Below are positions 34,745 to 43,321 of a stretch of 64,000 nt of DNA, piece after piece. Under the pieces are notes generated by a model. The model was not told where the DNA came from. It saw only the letters and a program-made list of their open reading frames with translations, and did no database searches. The number at the start of each line of letters is the position of its first letter. Position 1 is the first letter of the stretch. This DNA is from Clostridium brassicae (lineage in GTDB: Bacteria > Bacillota > Clostridia > Clostridiales > Clostridiaceae). Position numbers and translations under genes: made by a program. The stretch is taken from NCBI RefSeq assembly GCF_026738875.1, contig NZ_JAPQFJ010000004.1, positions 62,001-126,000 of the forward strand. The letters are read 5' to 3'.

Positions 34745-34756
34745 TTAGCCAGCTAA
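34745..34756. promoter_or_regulatory. MarR-type operator candidate TTAGC-CA-GCTAA
   Basis: Perfect 5-bp arms, 19-30 nt upstream of the marR start codon. Binding by the adjacent MarR protein is inferred. Confidence 0.5.
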
Positions 34757-34989
34757 TGTTTTTATATTATCACTTCATTTTTTTATAGTCAATATTTTTT
34801 TTAATTATTGATTATGTTAAATTTTGCTTATCTATTTTATCTTTTTAATTTTTTCGTTTTCTTTTTCATATTAATATACACTATTACATAAGGTAAGAGT
34901 CAATATATGCTTTAAACAAATTACATAGAATTATGAAATTTCCTGAAATATATAAATTTACCTCCTAAAAATTTTAAATTTTAGTGAAT

Positions 34990-35019
34990 ATTTTACTCTA
35001 AGTAAAATATAATTATAAT
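34990..35019 (+). promoter_or_regulatory. Promoter of the P-type ATPase with an overlapping palindrome
   Basis: TATAAT (35014-35019) with TTTACT (34992-34997) as -35 at a 16-nt spacing. The palindrome ATTTTACT-CTA-AGTAAAAT (34990-35008) overlaps the -35 and spacer. Its TTTACT-N2A-AGTAAA core is the same as in the boxes upstream of speD. Confidence 0.5.
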
Positions 35020-35057
35020 ATAAACTTAGTTTCAAAATTAAATATTTTTTCCATATA

Positions 35058-35152
35058 TTAAAAGGGAGTAGTAATAAATATAATATCAACATTACGGCTA
35101 ACGAAAGTTGCCTGGTATTATATGCCAATATTATTGGTTACAAGACTTTTAA
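35058..35152 (+). promoter_or_regulatory. yybP-ykoY (Mn2+) riboswitch aptamer
   Basis: The P1 stem is formed by TTAAAAG (35058-35064) and CTTTTAA (35146-35152). The conserved segments follow in order: GGGAGTAG after the first P1 strand, the GCCTGG core (35109-35115 region), and TTACAAGACTTTT leading into P1's second strand. This arrangement matches the manganese-sensing yybP-ykoY class, which often precedes P-type ATPases. The downstream P1 strand is also part of the terminator stem, giving a mutually exclusive switch. Confidence 0.85.
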
Positions 35153-35200
35153 TATGATTCTTGAATTTTCTAGAATTATATTGAAAGTCTTGTTTTTTTA
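35140..35200 (+). terminator. Riboswitch expression-platform terminator
   Basis: ACAAGACTTTTAATAT (35140-35155) pairs with ATATTGAAAGTCTTGT (35178-35193), one G-U, followed by seven T. It shares bases with P1 of the aptamer, so metal binding should prevent termination. Confidence 0.85.
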
Positions 35201-35238
35201 TATATTTATATTTAAAAATTTTCAAAGGAGTAGTATTT

Positions 35239-37905
35239 ATGAAAGATTTTCACCAAAAATCAAAACAAGAATTAATGAGTATATTAAACGTAACTTCTAA
35301 AGGCTTAAACAATAAAGAAGTTCAAAAACAAAGAGAAAAATACGGCTTAAATCAACTTCAAGAAACAGCAAAGAAAACAACCTTACAGGTTTTCTTAGAA
35401 CAATTTAAAGATTTGTTAGTAATAATATTATTATTTGCAGCAAGTATATCTATGTTTTTAGGAAATTCTGAAAGCCCTATTGTCATATTTTCAGTTGTTT
35501 TATTAAACGCTATTTTAGGCACTATGCAACATATTAAAGCAGAACAGTCTTTAAATAGCTTAAAAGCTTTGTCTGCTCCAACAGCTAAAGTGCTAAGAAA
35601 TGGTGAAAAAATTGAAATTTCTTCAAAAGAAGTAGTTGTAGGAGATATTTTATATCTAGATACTGGTGATTACGTATCTGCTGACGGTAGAATAATTGAA
35701 AATTATAGTCTTCAAGTTAATGAAAGTTCATTAACTGGTGAATCAGAAAGTGTTTTAAAAACAGATGATATCATAAAAAAAGATAATGTAACAATAAGCG
35801 ATAAAAAAAATATGGCTTTTTCAGGTAGTTTAGTAACTTATGGCAGAGCTTCTATATTAGTTACTTCAGTTGGTATGGACACAGAGCTTGGGAAAGTAGC
35901 TGAACTTTTAGAAAACACAAAAGAAAAGAGAACCCCATTACAAGTTAACTTAGATAATTTTAGTAAAAAATTAGCTGCTGCTATACTGATTATATGTGTT
36001 ATTGTATTTGGATTAAATATGCATAGGGGGTACGCATTCGTAGATTCTTTTATATTCGCAGTAGCTCTTGCAGTAGCAGCTATTCCTGAAGCTTTAAGCT
36101 CTATTGTAACAATTGTACTGTCTCTAGGTACTCAAAAAATCGCTAAAGAAAATGCTATAGTCCGAAAACTTCAAACTATAGAAAGCTTAGGAAACATCTC
36201 AATAATATGTTCAGATAAAACAGGAACTTTAACACAAAATAAAATGACTGTAAAAAAAATATATATTGACAATAAAATTTTAGATTATAATGAATTAAAT
36301 CCTGAAAAACCTATAGAAAAAAAATTAATCTTAATGAGCTTACTCTGTAATGATGCTATAACTATAGAAAATAAAGAAATTGGAGATCCTACAGAAGTAG
36401 CTCTTGTAAATTTAGGTGATATTTATAATTTAGATGAATTAACTATAAGAAAGAATTATCCAAGGCTTGATGAGATAACTTTCGATTCTGAAAGAAAACT
36501 TATGAGCACCGTTCATAACATCTCTGAAAAAACTCTAATGGTAACTAAGGGCGCTTTAGATGTATTACTCAGTAAAACCGTAATGATAAATTCCTGTGAT
36601 GGTATAAAGCCCATTACCCCTAAAGACATAGAAAATATTGAAAAAACAAATGAAAAATTCTCTAAAAACGGATTAAGAGTCCTTGCCTTTGCCTATAAAG
36701 AGATTAATACAAACAAATCTATTACTATAGATGATGAAAATAACTTAATATTTGTAGGTCTTATTGCTATGATGGATCCACCAAGAGAAGAATCTGCTAA
36801 AGCTATAGCTGATTGTATAAGTGCAGGCATTAAGCCAATCATGATAACTGGAGATCACAAAATCACTGCTTCTGCTATAGCTAAACAAATTGGTATATTA
36901 AAACAAGATTCTAGAGCCATTGAAGGCCATGAAATTGACAAGATGAGTGATAAAGAATTAAAACAAAAAGTTGAAAATATTTCTGTTTATGCTAGAGTTT
37001 CTCCAGAGCATAAAATAAGAATAGTAAGAGCATGGCAAGAAAAAGGAAATATAGTTGCTATGACTGGAGATGGAGTTAATGATGCCCCCGCACTAAAACA
37101 AGCTGATATAGGCATAGCTATGGGAATCACAGGGACAGAAGTTGCCAAAGATGCGGCTTCAATGATACTAACAGATGATAATTTTTCTACTATTGTAAAA
37201 GCTATATCTAATGGTAGAAATATCTATAGCAATATAAAAAATTCTATTAAATTTTTGTTATCTGGTAATATAGCAGGTATTCTATCAGTTTTATATGCTT
37301 CCTTAACCTCTCTTCCTGTACCCTTTGCTCCTGTTCATCTTTTATTTATTAATCTACTTACTGATAGCCTTCCTGCTATAGCTTTAGGACTTGAACCTAA
37401 CAAAAAAGAGGTAATGAGAGAACCTCCAAGAGATGTAAGCACTCCAATATTAAATAAAACCTTTGGAATAAATATCTTATTTGAAGGTTTATTAATCTCT
37501 ATATGTTCAATGACAGCTTTTCATATTGGTTTAAATACAGGTGATAAAAAACTTGCAAGTACTATGGCTTTCTCAACTTTATGCCTTGCAAGATTAATTC
37601 ATGGCTTTAATAGTCGTTCTAAAGAATCCATATTTAAAATTGGTTTATTTTCTAATAAATATCTGTGTATAGCTTTTTCCTTAGGTTTTGTTCTCTTAAA
37701 TTCAGTTTTGTTATTTAATCCATTAAAAATAATCTTTGAGGTTAGTTATATTAGTTTACGCCAAATCTTAGCAATCTATGGCTTATCCCTGACCCCTTTT
37801 ATAACAATTCAGACCTATAAATCATTATTTCCTGAATCAAATACAAAAACTACTTATTATAAAAACCTTTTAGAGAAAACTATCTACCATCAGTTTAGAA
37901 ATTGA
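35239..37905 (+). CDS. P-type ATPase, Ca2+/Mn2+ type (P2)
   Basis: The 888-residue pump has the phosphorylation site CSDKTGTLTQNK, the hinge MTGDGVNDAPALKQADIG, the actuator motif SLTGESE, and an N-terminal cation-ATPase domain. Helix 4 has AIPEALSSIVTIVLS and helix 6 NLLTDSLPAIALGLEP, with residues that coordinate Ca2+ or Mn2+ in P2A pumps. Preceded by a Mn2+ riboswitch, so manganese efflux is the more likely physiological role, as for Lactococcus YoaB. AAAGGAG lies 9 nt before the ATG. Confidence 0.92.
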   Translation: MKDFHQKSKQELMSILNVTSKGLNNKEVQKQREKYGLNQLQETAKKTTLQVFLEQFKDLLVIILLFAASISMFLGNSESPIVIFSVVLLNAILGTMQHIKAEQSLNSLKALSAPTAKVLRNGEKIEISSKEVVVGDILYLDTGDYVSADGRIIENYSLQVNESSLTGESESVLKTDDIIKKDNVTISDKKNMAFSGSLVTYGRASILVTSVGMDTELGKVAELLENTKEKRTPLQVNLDNFSKKLAAAILIICVIVFGLNMHRGYAFVDSFIFAVALAVAAIPEALSSIVTIVLSLGTQKIAKENAIVRKLQTIESLGNISIICSDKTGTLTQNKMTVKKIYIDNKILDYNELNPEKPIEKKLILMSLLCNDAITIENKEIGDPTEVALVNLGDIYNLDELTIRKNYPRLDEITFDSERKLMSTVHNISEKTLMVTKGALDVLLSKTVMINSCDGIKPITPKDIENIEKTNEKFSKNGLRVLAFAYKEINTNKSITIDDENNLIFVGLIAMMDPPREESAKAIADCISAGIKPIMITGDHKITASAIAKQIGILKQDSRAIEGHEIDKMSDKELKQKVENISVYARVSPEHKIRIVRAWQEKGNIVAMTGDGVNDAPALKQADIGIAMGITGTEVAKDAASMILTDDNFSTIVKAISNGRNIYSNIKNSIKFLLSGNIAGILSVLYASLTSLPVPFAPVHLLFINLLTDSLPAIALGLEPNKKEVMREPPRDVSTPILNKTFGINILFEGLLISICSMTAFHIGLNTGDKKLASTMAFSTLCLARLIHGFNSRSKESIFKIGLFSNKYLCIAFSLGFVLLNSVLLFNPLKIIFEVSYISLRQILAIYGLSLTPFITIQTYKSLFPESNTKTTYYKNLLEKTIYHQFRN

Positions 37906-38080
37906 ATATATGAGAATCATATTCAAAAACATACAGTTCACTCCATTAATAAATATAAATTATTAATATTCATAATTTTTTAGTTCACTTATGCACAATT
38001 AAAAGCTAACGCTAGCAAAATATAAACTTTTATTTATATTTTACTTAATACTGATAATACTATTTATGAGGAGTGATTAT

Positions 38081-38248
38081 ATGAGCAAAAATAAATCTAA
38101 AGAAAAATTCATGGCTACACCTATAGAAAAGCATGACACTGCTGCATGGGCTAATAAAGAAAAACTTAAATCAACATCAATGGTTAGTATTCCTAATGAT
38201 CATGAAGTAATAAATGCTAAAGAATATGTTGATGAAAATCAAAAATAA
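38081..38248 (+). CDS. DUF3787 small protein
   Basis: A 55-residue hydrophilic protein with FMATPIEKHDTAAWANKEKL and a C-terminal INAKEYVDENQK, the conserved features of the DUF3787 family found in clostridia. ATG 38081 is preferred as GAGGAGTG stands 7 nt before it; an in-frame ATG at 38066 overlaps that ribosome site. Function unknown. A shared bidirectional terminator follows. Confidence 0.75.
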   Translation: MSKNKSKEKFMATPIEKHDTAAWANKEKLKSTSMVSIPNDHEVINAKEYVDENQK

Positions 38249-38268
38249 TAACTTTTAAGGCTATTTAT

Positions 38269-38306
38269 AAAAGCTGTTAGTATTAATTTATACACTAACA
38301 GCTTTT
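38269..38306. terminator. Bidirectional terminator
   Basis: AAAAGCTGTTAGT/ACTAACAGCTTTT, 13-bp stem between the convergent DUF3787 and nifJ genes. Confidence 0.85.
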
Positions 38307-38320
38307 ATTTATAATATTAA

Positions 38321-41300
38321 CTATTTTAGTTGAGATAAACGTTTGTATATATCATATCTTTCTTTAGCATTATTTTCAGATTCTTTAAATAACAAATCTG
38401 CTCTTTCTGGGAATGTATTCATTAATGAAGAATATCTAATTTCGCCTTGAATAAACTCTTTATATGAAGCTGTTGGTTCTTTAGAATCCAGAATAAATGG
38501 ATTTTTCCCTTCCTTTTTCAAATCAGGATTGTATCTATACAAATGCCAATATCCAGCTTCTACAGCCTTTTTCTCTTCTTTCATACTACTTCCCATACCT
38601 AACTTTATACCATGACTAATACAAGGTGCATAAGCTATAATAATTGAAGGTCCTTTGTATTTCTCAGCTTCTACTATAGTCTTAATAGTATGATTCATGT
38701 TTGCACCCATAGCTATTTGAGCAACATATACATTTCCATAACTCATAGCCATTAGTCCAAGATCCTTCTTTCTTGATTTTTTTCCTCCTGCCGCAAGTTT
38801 AGCAACAGCTCCTGTAGGTGTAGCTTTAGACGATTGACCACCTGTGTTTGAATATATCTCAGTATCCATCACAAAAAGATTTACATCATCACCCATAGCT
38901 AATACTTGGTCTACTCCACCATATCCTATATCATAAGCCCAACCATCTCCACCTATAATCCAATGAGACTTTTTAATTAGAAAATCTTTTTTATCTAAAA
39001 TTTCTTTTATTATAGGATTTTCTTTATCTTTATATTCTTTTAATACTTCTAATACCTTTAATGAAACACCTTTAGATAATTCTCCATCTTCTTTACAATT
39101 TATCCATTCATTGAATGCTTGTTTTATAGACTCATTTAGTGTAGGCATCTCCATTGCCTCTTTCATAAGATCCATTAATCTTTCTCTTATCTGCTTTACT
39201 CCAAGAAACATACCATATCCATATTCTGCATTATCTTCAAATAATGAGTTGCCCCAAGCTGGACCTTTGCCATTATCATTAGTAGTATAAGCTATAGATG
39301 GTGCACTTGCTCCCCAAATTGATGAGCAACCTGTTGCATTAGCAATCATCATTCTTTCACCATACAATTGTGTTAACAGTCTAATATATGGAGTTTCTCC
39401 ACACCCTGGACATGCACCGTTAAATTCTAAAAGAGGCTTAACAAATTGACTTCCTTTAACTGTCTCTTTATCCATCACACCGTCTTTTTCTTTAACTTTA
39501 GCAGCAAATTCCCAATTTTCAGATTCCATTTCTATCTGCTCATCTGCTGATTTCATTATAAGAGCTTTACCTGGTGCAGGACATATATCAGCACAGTTAC
39601 CACATCCAGTACAATCTAATGGAGCTATTTGTATTCTATAGTAATAATTTTCAAGTCCTTTTCCAGTTGGTTTTTTAGTTTTAAATGTATCAGGAGCCTT
39701 TTGAGCTTCTTCTTCATCTAAAAGGATTTGCCTTACAGTAGCATGAGGACATATATAAGCACATTGACCACATTGTATACATTTATCTATCTGCCACTCT
39801 GGAATCATAACAGCAATTCCTCTTTTTTCATAAGCAGTAGTTCCAAGTGGAAATGTTCCATCTTCCATGCCCTTAAAGGCACTAACTGGTAATTCATCTC
39901 CTTCATTTCTAGCTATCTTTCTTTGTATTTTTTTTACAAATTCAGGTTCATCTTTAATAGGTCTTTCTTCTTCCTCAGCTTCATTCCAAGATATAGGCAC
40001 ATTTATTTTAATTAGACTTCTTATTCCTCTGTCTACAGCATTCTTATTCATTTCAACAATTTTTTCGCCTTTTCTGCCATAAGTTTTTTCAATAGACTCC
40101 TTTAGATATTTAACTGCATCTTCAACAGGTATTATATTAGCTAATTTAAAAAATGCAGATTGCATAATCATATTTATCCTTGCTCCCAATCCTATTTCTG
40201 AAGCAATCTTAATAGCATCAATAACATAGAACTCTATATTATTTTGGGATATATATTTTCTTATAGATGCAGGTATTTTTTCATCTAACTCCTCTTCTTT
40301 CCAAGGACAATTAAGTACAAATGTTCCGCCCTTCTTTAGTCCTTTTAATATATCATAATTATATAAAAATGCTTTATTATGACAGGCTATATAGTCTGCT
40401 TCGTGTACCAAATATGAAGATCTTATAGGATTTTTCCCAAAACGCAAGTGTGAAATAGTCGTTCCTCCTGATTTTTTACTATCATATGAAAAATATGCTT
40501 GAACATAAAGATCTGTATTATCTCCAATTATTTTAATTGCACTTTTATTAGCTCCTACAGTACCATCTGAACCTAACCCCCAGAATTTACAACTTATATT
40601 GTTTTCTGGTGCAGTATTTATCATTTGTGCTTCTGGTAAGGACGTATATGTTACATCATCTACAATACCTACAGTAAAATTATCTTTTGGATTGTCTTTT
40701 TTCATATTCTCAAATACTGATAAGATTTCAGATGGTCTTGTATCTTTTGATCCTAAACCATACCTTCCTCCTATAATCACTGGTTTATTTTCAGACTTGT
40801 AGAATAATTTAGCAACATCAAGGTATAAAGGTTCTCCTGGGGCACCAGGCTCTTTTGTTCTGTCAAGTACTGAAATTTTTTCTACTGTTTTAGGTATTAC
40901 ATTTAAGAAATGTTTAGCTGAAAAAGGTCTATATAAACGAACTTTAACAAGTCCGACCTTCTCCCCTTTTTTATTAAGATAATCTACAGTTTCTGAAATA
41001 GTATCACATCCAGAACCCATAGCAACTATAATATACTTTGCATCTGGTACACCATAATAATCAAACGGATGATATTCCCTTCCTGTAATTTTCTTTATTT
41101 CCTGCATGTAACTTTCTACAATGTTAGGAACTTCGTCAAAAAACTTATTTGAAGCTTCTCTTCCTTGAAAATAAATATCTGAATTCTGAGTCGTTCCTCT
41201 AACAACTGGATGTTCCGGATTTAAAGCCCTATCTCTAAATTGCTTTATGGCATTATAATCTACAATTTTAGCTAAATCATTATAGTCTATTGTTTCTATC

Positions 41301-41845
41301 TTTTGATACTCATGAGATGTTCTAAATCCATCAAAAAAATGAAGAAATGGGACTCTTGACTTAATTGCACTAAGGTGAGCTATACATCCTAAATCCATAG
41401 CTTCTTGTACATTTGATGAAGCTAAAAGAGCAAATCCTGTCTGCCTACATGCCATTACGTCTTGGTGGTCTCCAAAAATTGATAATGCATGCGCACCAAG
41501 AGCTCTTGCACTTACATGAAATACTGCTGGAAGTAATTCTCCAGATATTTTATACATATTAGGAATCATAAGCAATAATCCTTGAGAAGCAGTGTATGTA
41601 GTTGTTAATGCTCCTGCAGCAAGAGAACCATGAACAGCTCCTGCAGCTCCTGCTTCAGACTGCATTTCAGCGAGCTTTACTTCTTGACCAAATATATTCT
41701 TTTTACTATGAACTGACCATTCATCTACAGATTCTGCCATGGGAGTTGATGGAGTTATTGGGTATATAGCTGCAACTTCAGTAAACGCATATGATGCATA
41801 TGCTGCTGCTTGATTCCCATCCATTGTTTTCATAACTTTAGACAT
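38321..41845 (-). CDS. nifJ: Pyruvate:ferredoxin (flavodoxin) oxidoreductase
   Basis: The 1174-residue single-chain enzyme oxidises pyruvate to acetyl-CoA and CO2 and reduces ferredoxin, the central catabolic step of clostridia. Domains: N-terminal TPP-enzyme pyrimidine domain (GNQAAAYASYAFTEVAAIYPITP), a gamma domain, two 4Fe-4S clusters (CIQCGQCAYICP and CTGCGNCADICP, about residues 690-760), and a C-terminal TPP-binding domain (GDGWAYDIGYGG, MDTEIYSNTGGQSSKATPTG). A further Cys pair in GACPGCGETP ligates the proximal cluster. Length is normal. It is a single-gene unit. Confidence 0.97.
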   Translation of the reverse strand: MSKVMKTMDGNQAAAYASYAFTEVAAIYPITPSTPMAESVDEWSVHSKKNIFGQEVKLAEMQSEAGAAGAVHGSLAAGALTTTYTASQGLLLMIPNMYKISGELLPAVFHVSARALGAHALSIFGDHQDVMACRQTGFALLASSNVQEAMDLGCIAHLSAIKSRVPFLHFFDGFRTSHEYQKIETIDYNDLAKIVDYNAIKQFRDRALNPEHPVVRGTTQNSDIYFQGREASNKFFDEVPNIVESYMQEIKKITGREYHPFDYYGVPDAKYIIVAMGSGCDTISETVDYLNKKGEKVGLVKVRLYRPFSAKHFLNVIPKTVEKISVLDRTKEPGAPGEPLYLDVAKLFYKSENKPVIIGGRYGLGSKDTRPSEILSVFENMKKDNPKDNFTVGIVDDVTYTSLPEAQMINTAPENNISCKFWGLGSDGTVGANKSAIKIIGDNTDLYVQAYFSYDSKKSGGTTISHLRFGKNPIRSSYLVHEADYIACHNKAFLYNYDILKGLKKGGTFVLNCPWKEEELDEKIPASIRKYISQNNIEFYVIDAIKIASEIGLGARINMIMQSAFFKLANIIPVEDAVKYLKESIEKTYGRKGEKIVEMNKNAVDRGIRSLIKINVPISWNEAEEEERPIKDEPEFVKKIQRKIARNEGDELPVSAFKGMEDGTFPLGTTAYEKRGIAVMIPEWQIDKCIQCGQCAYICPHATVRQILLDEEEAQKAPDTFKTKKPTGKGLENYYYRIQIAPLDCTGCGNCADICPAPGKALIMKSADEQIEMESENWEFAAKVKEKDGVMDKETVKGSQFVKPLLEFNGACPGCGETPYIRLLTQLYGERMMIANATGCSSIWGASAPSIAYTTNDNGKGPAWGNSLFEDNAEYGYGMFLGVKQIRERLMDLMKEAMEMPTLNESIKQAFNEWINCKEDGELSKGVSLKVLEVLKEYKDKENPIIKEILDKKDFLIKKSHWIIGGDGWAYDIGYGGVDQVLAMGDDVNLFVMDTEIYSNTGGQSSKATPTGAVAKLAAGGKKSRKKDLGLMAMSYGNVYVAQIAMGANMNHTIKTIVEAEKYKGPSIIIAYAPCISHGIKLGMGSSMKEEKKAVEAGYWHLYRYNPDLKKEGKNPFILDSKEPTASYKEFIQGEIRYSSLMNTFPERADLLFKESENNAKERYDIYKRLSQLK

Positions 41846-41898
41846 AAAATATCCTCCTTAAAAATCACATTATACTTCTTGTTTTAACTTGATTTACA

Positions 41899-41926
41899 TT
41901 TATATGTTGTTCAAATTTTATGTCAA
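41899..41926 (-). promoter_or_regulatory. Sigma-A promoter of nifJ
   Basis: Minus strand TTGACA (41921-41926) and TATAAA (41899-41904) with a 16-nt spacer, about 50 nt before the start codon. Confidence 0.7.
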
Positions 41927-41974
41927 TATTCGCTTAGATTAGATTTATCCAATATTATCTTCTGTGCATAAAAA

Positions 41975-42002
41975 AGCACAGAGAAAAATTATCCTCTGTG
42001 CT
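41975..42002 (-). terminator. Terminator of the cotJ operon
   Basis: AGCACAGAG/CTCTGTGCT with a 10-nt loop followed by T5 on the minus strand. Confidence 0.8.
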
Positions 42003-42023
42003 AAAGTATCTATATACTTTTAA

Positions 42024-42623
42024 TTACTTCATAAAATCTGGTTTTGGCATTACAAATAGATGAGGCTCTTGTAAATAATCTTGAACAATTCTAAGAGCTT
42101 CACCAAATCTCTGATAATGAACAACTTCTCTTTCTCTTAAAAATTTTAAAGGTTCTATTACATCAGGATCATCAGCCATTTGAATTAAGTACTCATAGGT
42201 AGCTCTTGCTTTTTGTTCTGCGGCTAAATCTTCAGTAAGATCTACAATTGGATCTCCTTTTGATTGAACATATGCAGCTGTAAATGGAACTCCTGACGCA
42301 CTTACAGGATAAACTCCTCTACCATGATCTGCATAATAACCACCTGCACCACTTTTCTCTATTTCTTCAACACTTGCGCCTTTTAATAGTTGTCTAACCA
42401 TTGCACCAACCATCTCTAAGTGTGCTAATTCTTCTGTACCTATGTCATTTAATGTAGCTATAGCTTGAGGAGTAATCATGGCAAACCTTTGACTTAAGTA
42501 CCTTAAAGATGCTCCTAATTCTCCATCTGGGCCTCCATATTGGGTTATAATTATCTTTGCCATTTCAGGATTAGGATTTTTTATTTTAATGGGATATTCT
42601 AATATCTTTTCATAAGTCCACAT
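42024..42623 (-). CDS. cotJC: Spore coat protein CotJC (manganese-catalase family)
   Basis: The 199-residue ferritin-like protein of the Mn-catalase family is a spore-coat component in Bacillus and Clostridium. Carboxylate and His ligands are visible in NDIGTEELAHLEMVGAM, DLAAEQKARATYEYL and REREVVHYQRFGEAL. It follows cotJB by 5 nt. Likely expressed in the mother cell during sporulation, by analogy with B. subtilis. Confidence 0.95.
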   Translation of the reverse strand: MWTYEKILEYPIKIKNPNPEMAKIIITQYGGPDGELGASLRYLSQRFAMITPQAIATLNDIGTEELAHLEMVGAMVRQLLKGASVEEIEKSGAGGYYADHGRGVYPVSASGVPFTAAYVQSKGDPIVDLTEDLAAEQKARATYEYLIQMADDPDVIEPLKFLREREVVHYQRFGEALRIVQDYLQEPHLFVMPKPDFMK

Positions 42624-42628
42624 ATATA

Positions 42629-42913
42629 CTACCTCTCCCCTCTCTCAAACTCAAAATTAGCCTCATATTCCCAAGGCCACGGTTCATTTATCCATTGCCA
42701 TGGATATGGACTTTGACCATTTTCAGATAACATTCCGTAACAAAGCTCATAATTTTGTTTTAATGCCTTACACTGCATTACATATAAATTATATTTAGCA
42801 AGAGCCTGCTGATCCATAGGATGAGTATTAAGATATAATCCAAGATCTTCAACTACAAAATTTAAGGCAGTGATCTGTTTTAGAAGCTCCATTTTACTCA
42901 TATTTTTACTCAC
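42629..42913 (-). CDS. cotJB: Spore coat protein CotJB
   Basis: The 94-residue protein contains LKQITALNFVVEDLGLYLNTHP and the conserved WINEPWPWEYE C-terminus of CotJB. The start is GTG 42913, about 9 nt after AAGGAGGGG; ATG 42901 is an alternative. Situated between cotJA and cotJC. Confidence 0.93.
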   Translation of the reverse strand: MSKNMSKMELLKQITALNFVVEDLGLYLNTHPMDQQALAKYNLYVMQCKALKQNYELCYGMLSENGQSPYPWQWINEPWPWEYEANFEFERGER

Positions 42914-42930
42914 AATATTCCCCTCCTTAC

Positions 42931-43158
42931 TTACATATTAGATTTATCTTTTACTGGGTAAGGACTAAAAAGTTCTGGGAAAACAGTCCCTCTTTTAAGA
43001 GATTCTATAGGTGAGAATATAGTGCAAAGTTTTTGGAAAGGAACATATGCTGCAGCTAACCTAACATTTCTTATTACCATTTCTTGTGGGATACATTTTT
43101 CATTAGGTGAATAAATTGCATCTGTTTTGTTAATTTCTGATTTCATTGGATGAGCCAT
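42931..43158 (-). CDS. cotJA: Spore coat associated protein CotJA
   Basis: The 75-residue protein shows the CotJA pattern: AYVPFQKLCTIFSPIESLKRGTVFPELFSPY. First gene of the cotJABC unit with AGGAGG 11 nt upstream of the ATG. No convincing sigma-E promoter was identified by eye. Confidence 0.92.
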   Translation of the reverse strand: MAHPMKSEINKTDAIYSPNEKCIPQEMVIRNVRLAAAYVPFQKLCTIFSPIESLKRGTVFPELFSPYPVKDKSNM

Positions 43159-43259
43159 ATTATAATTTTTCCTCCTATTTCTTTACTAACACAATAGTAA
43201 TATATTCTATTCAAGCAAAAATGCTACACCACAATTAATCTCAGATGATCTCTAATGAT

Positions 43260-43299
43260 AAAAAAATTGTATAGCAATTTTTTATAATCACTATACAAT
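43260..43299 (-). terminator. Terminator after the aminotransferase pair
   Basis: ATTGTATAG/CTATACAAT with a 16-nt loop and T7 on the minus strand; separates the DeoR-aminotransferase unit from cotJABC. Confidence 0.85.
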
Positions 43300-43321
43300 C
43301 TTATTATTTATATTAATTTAA

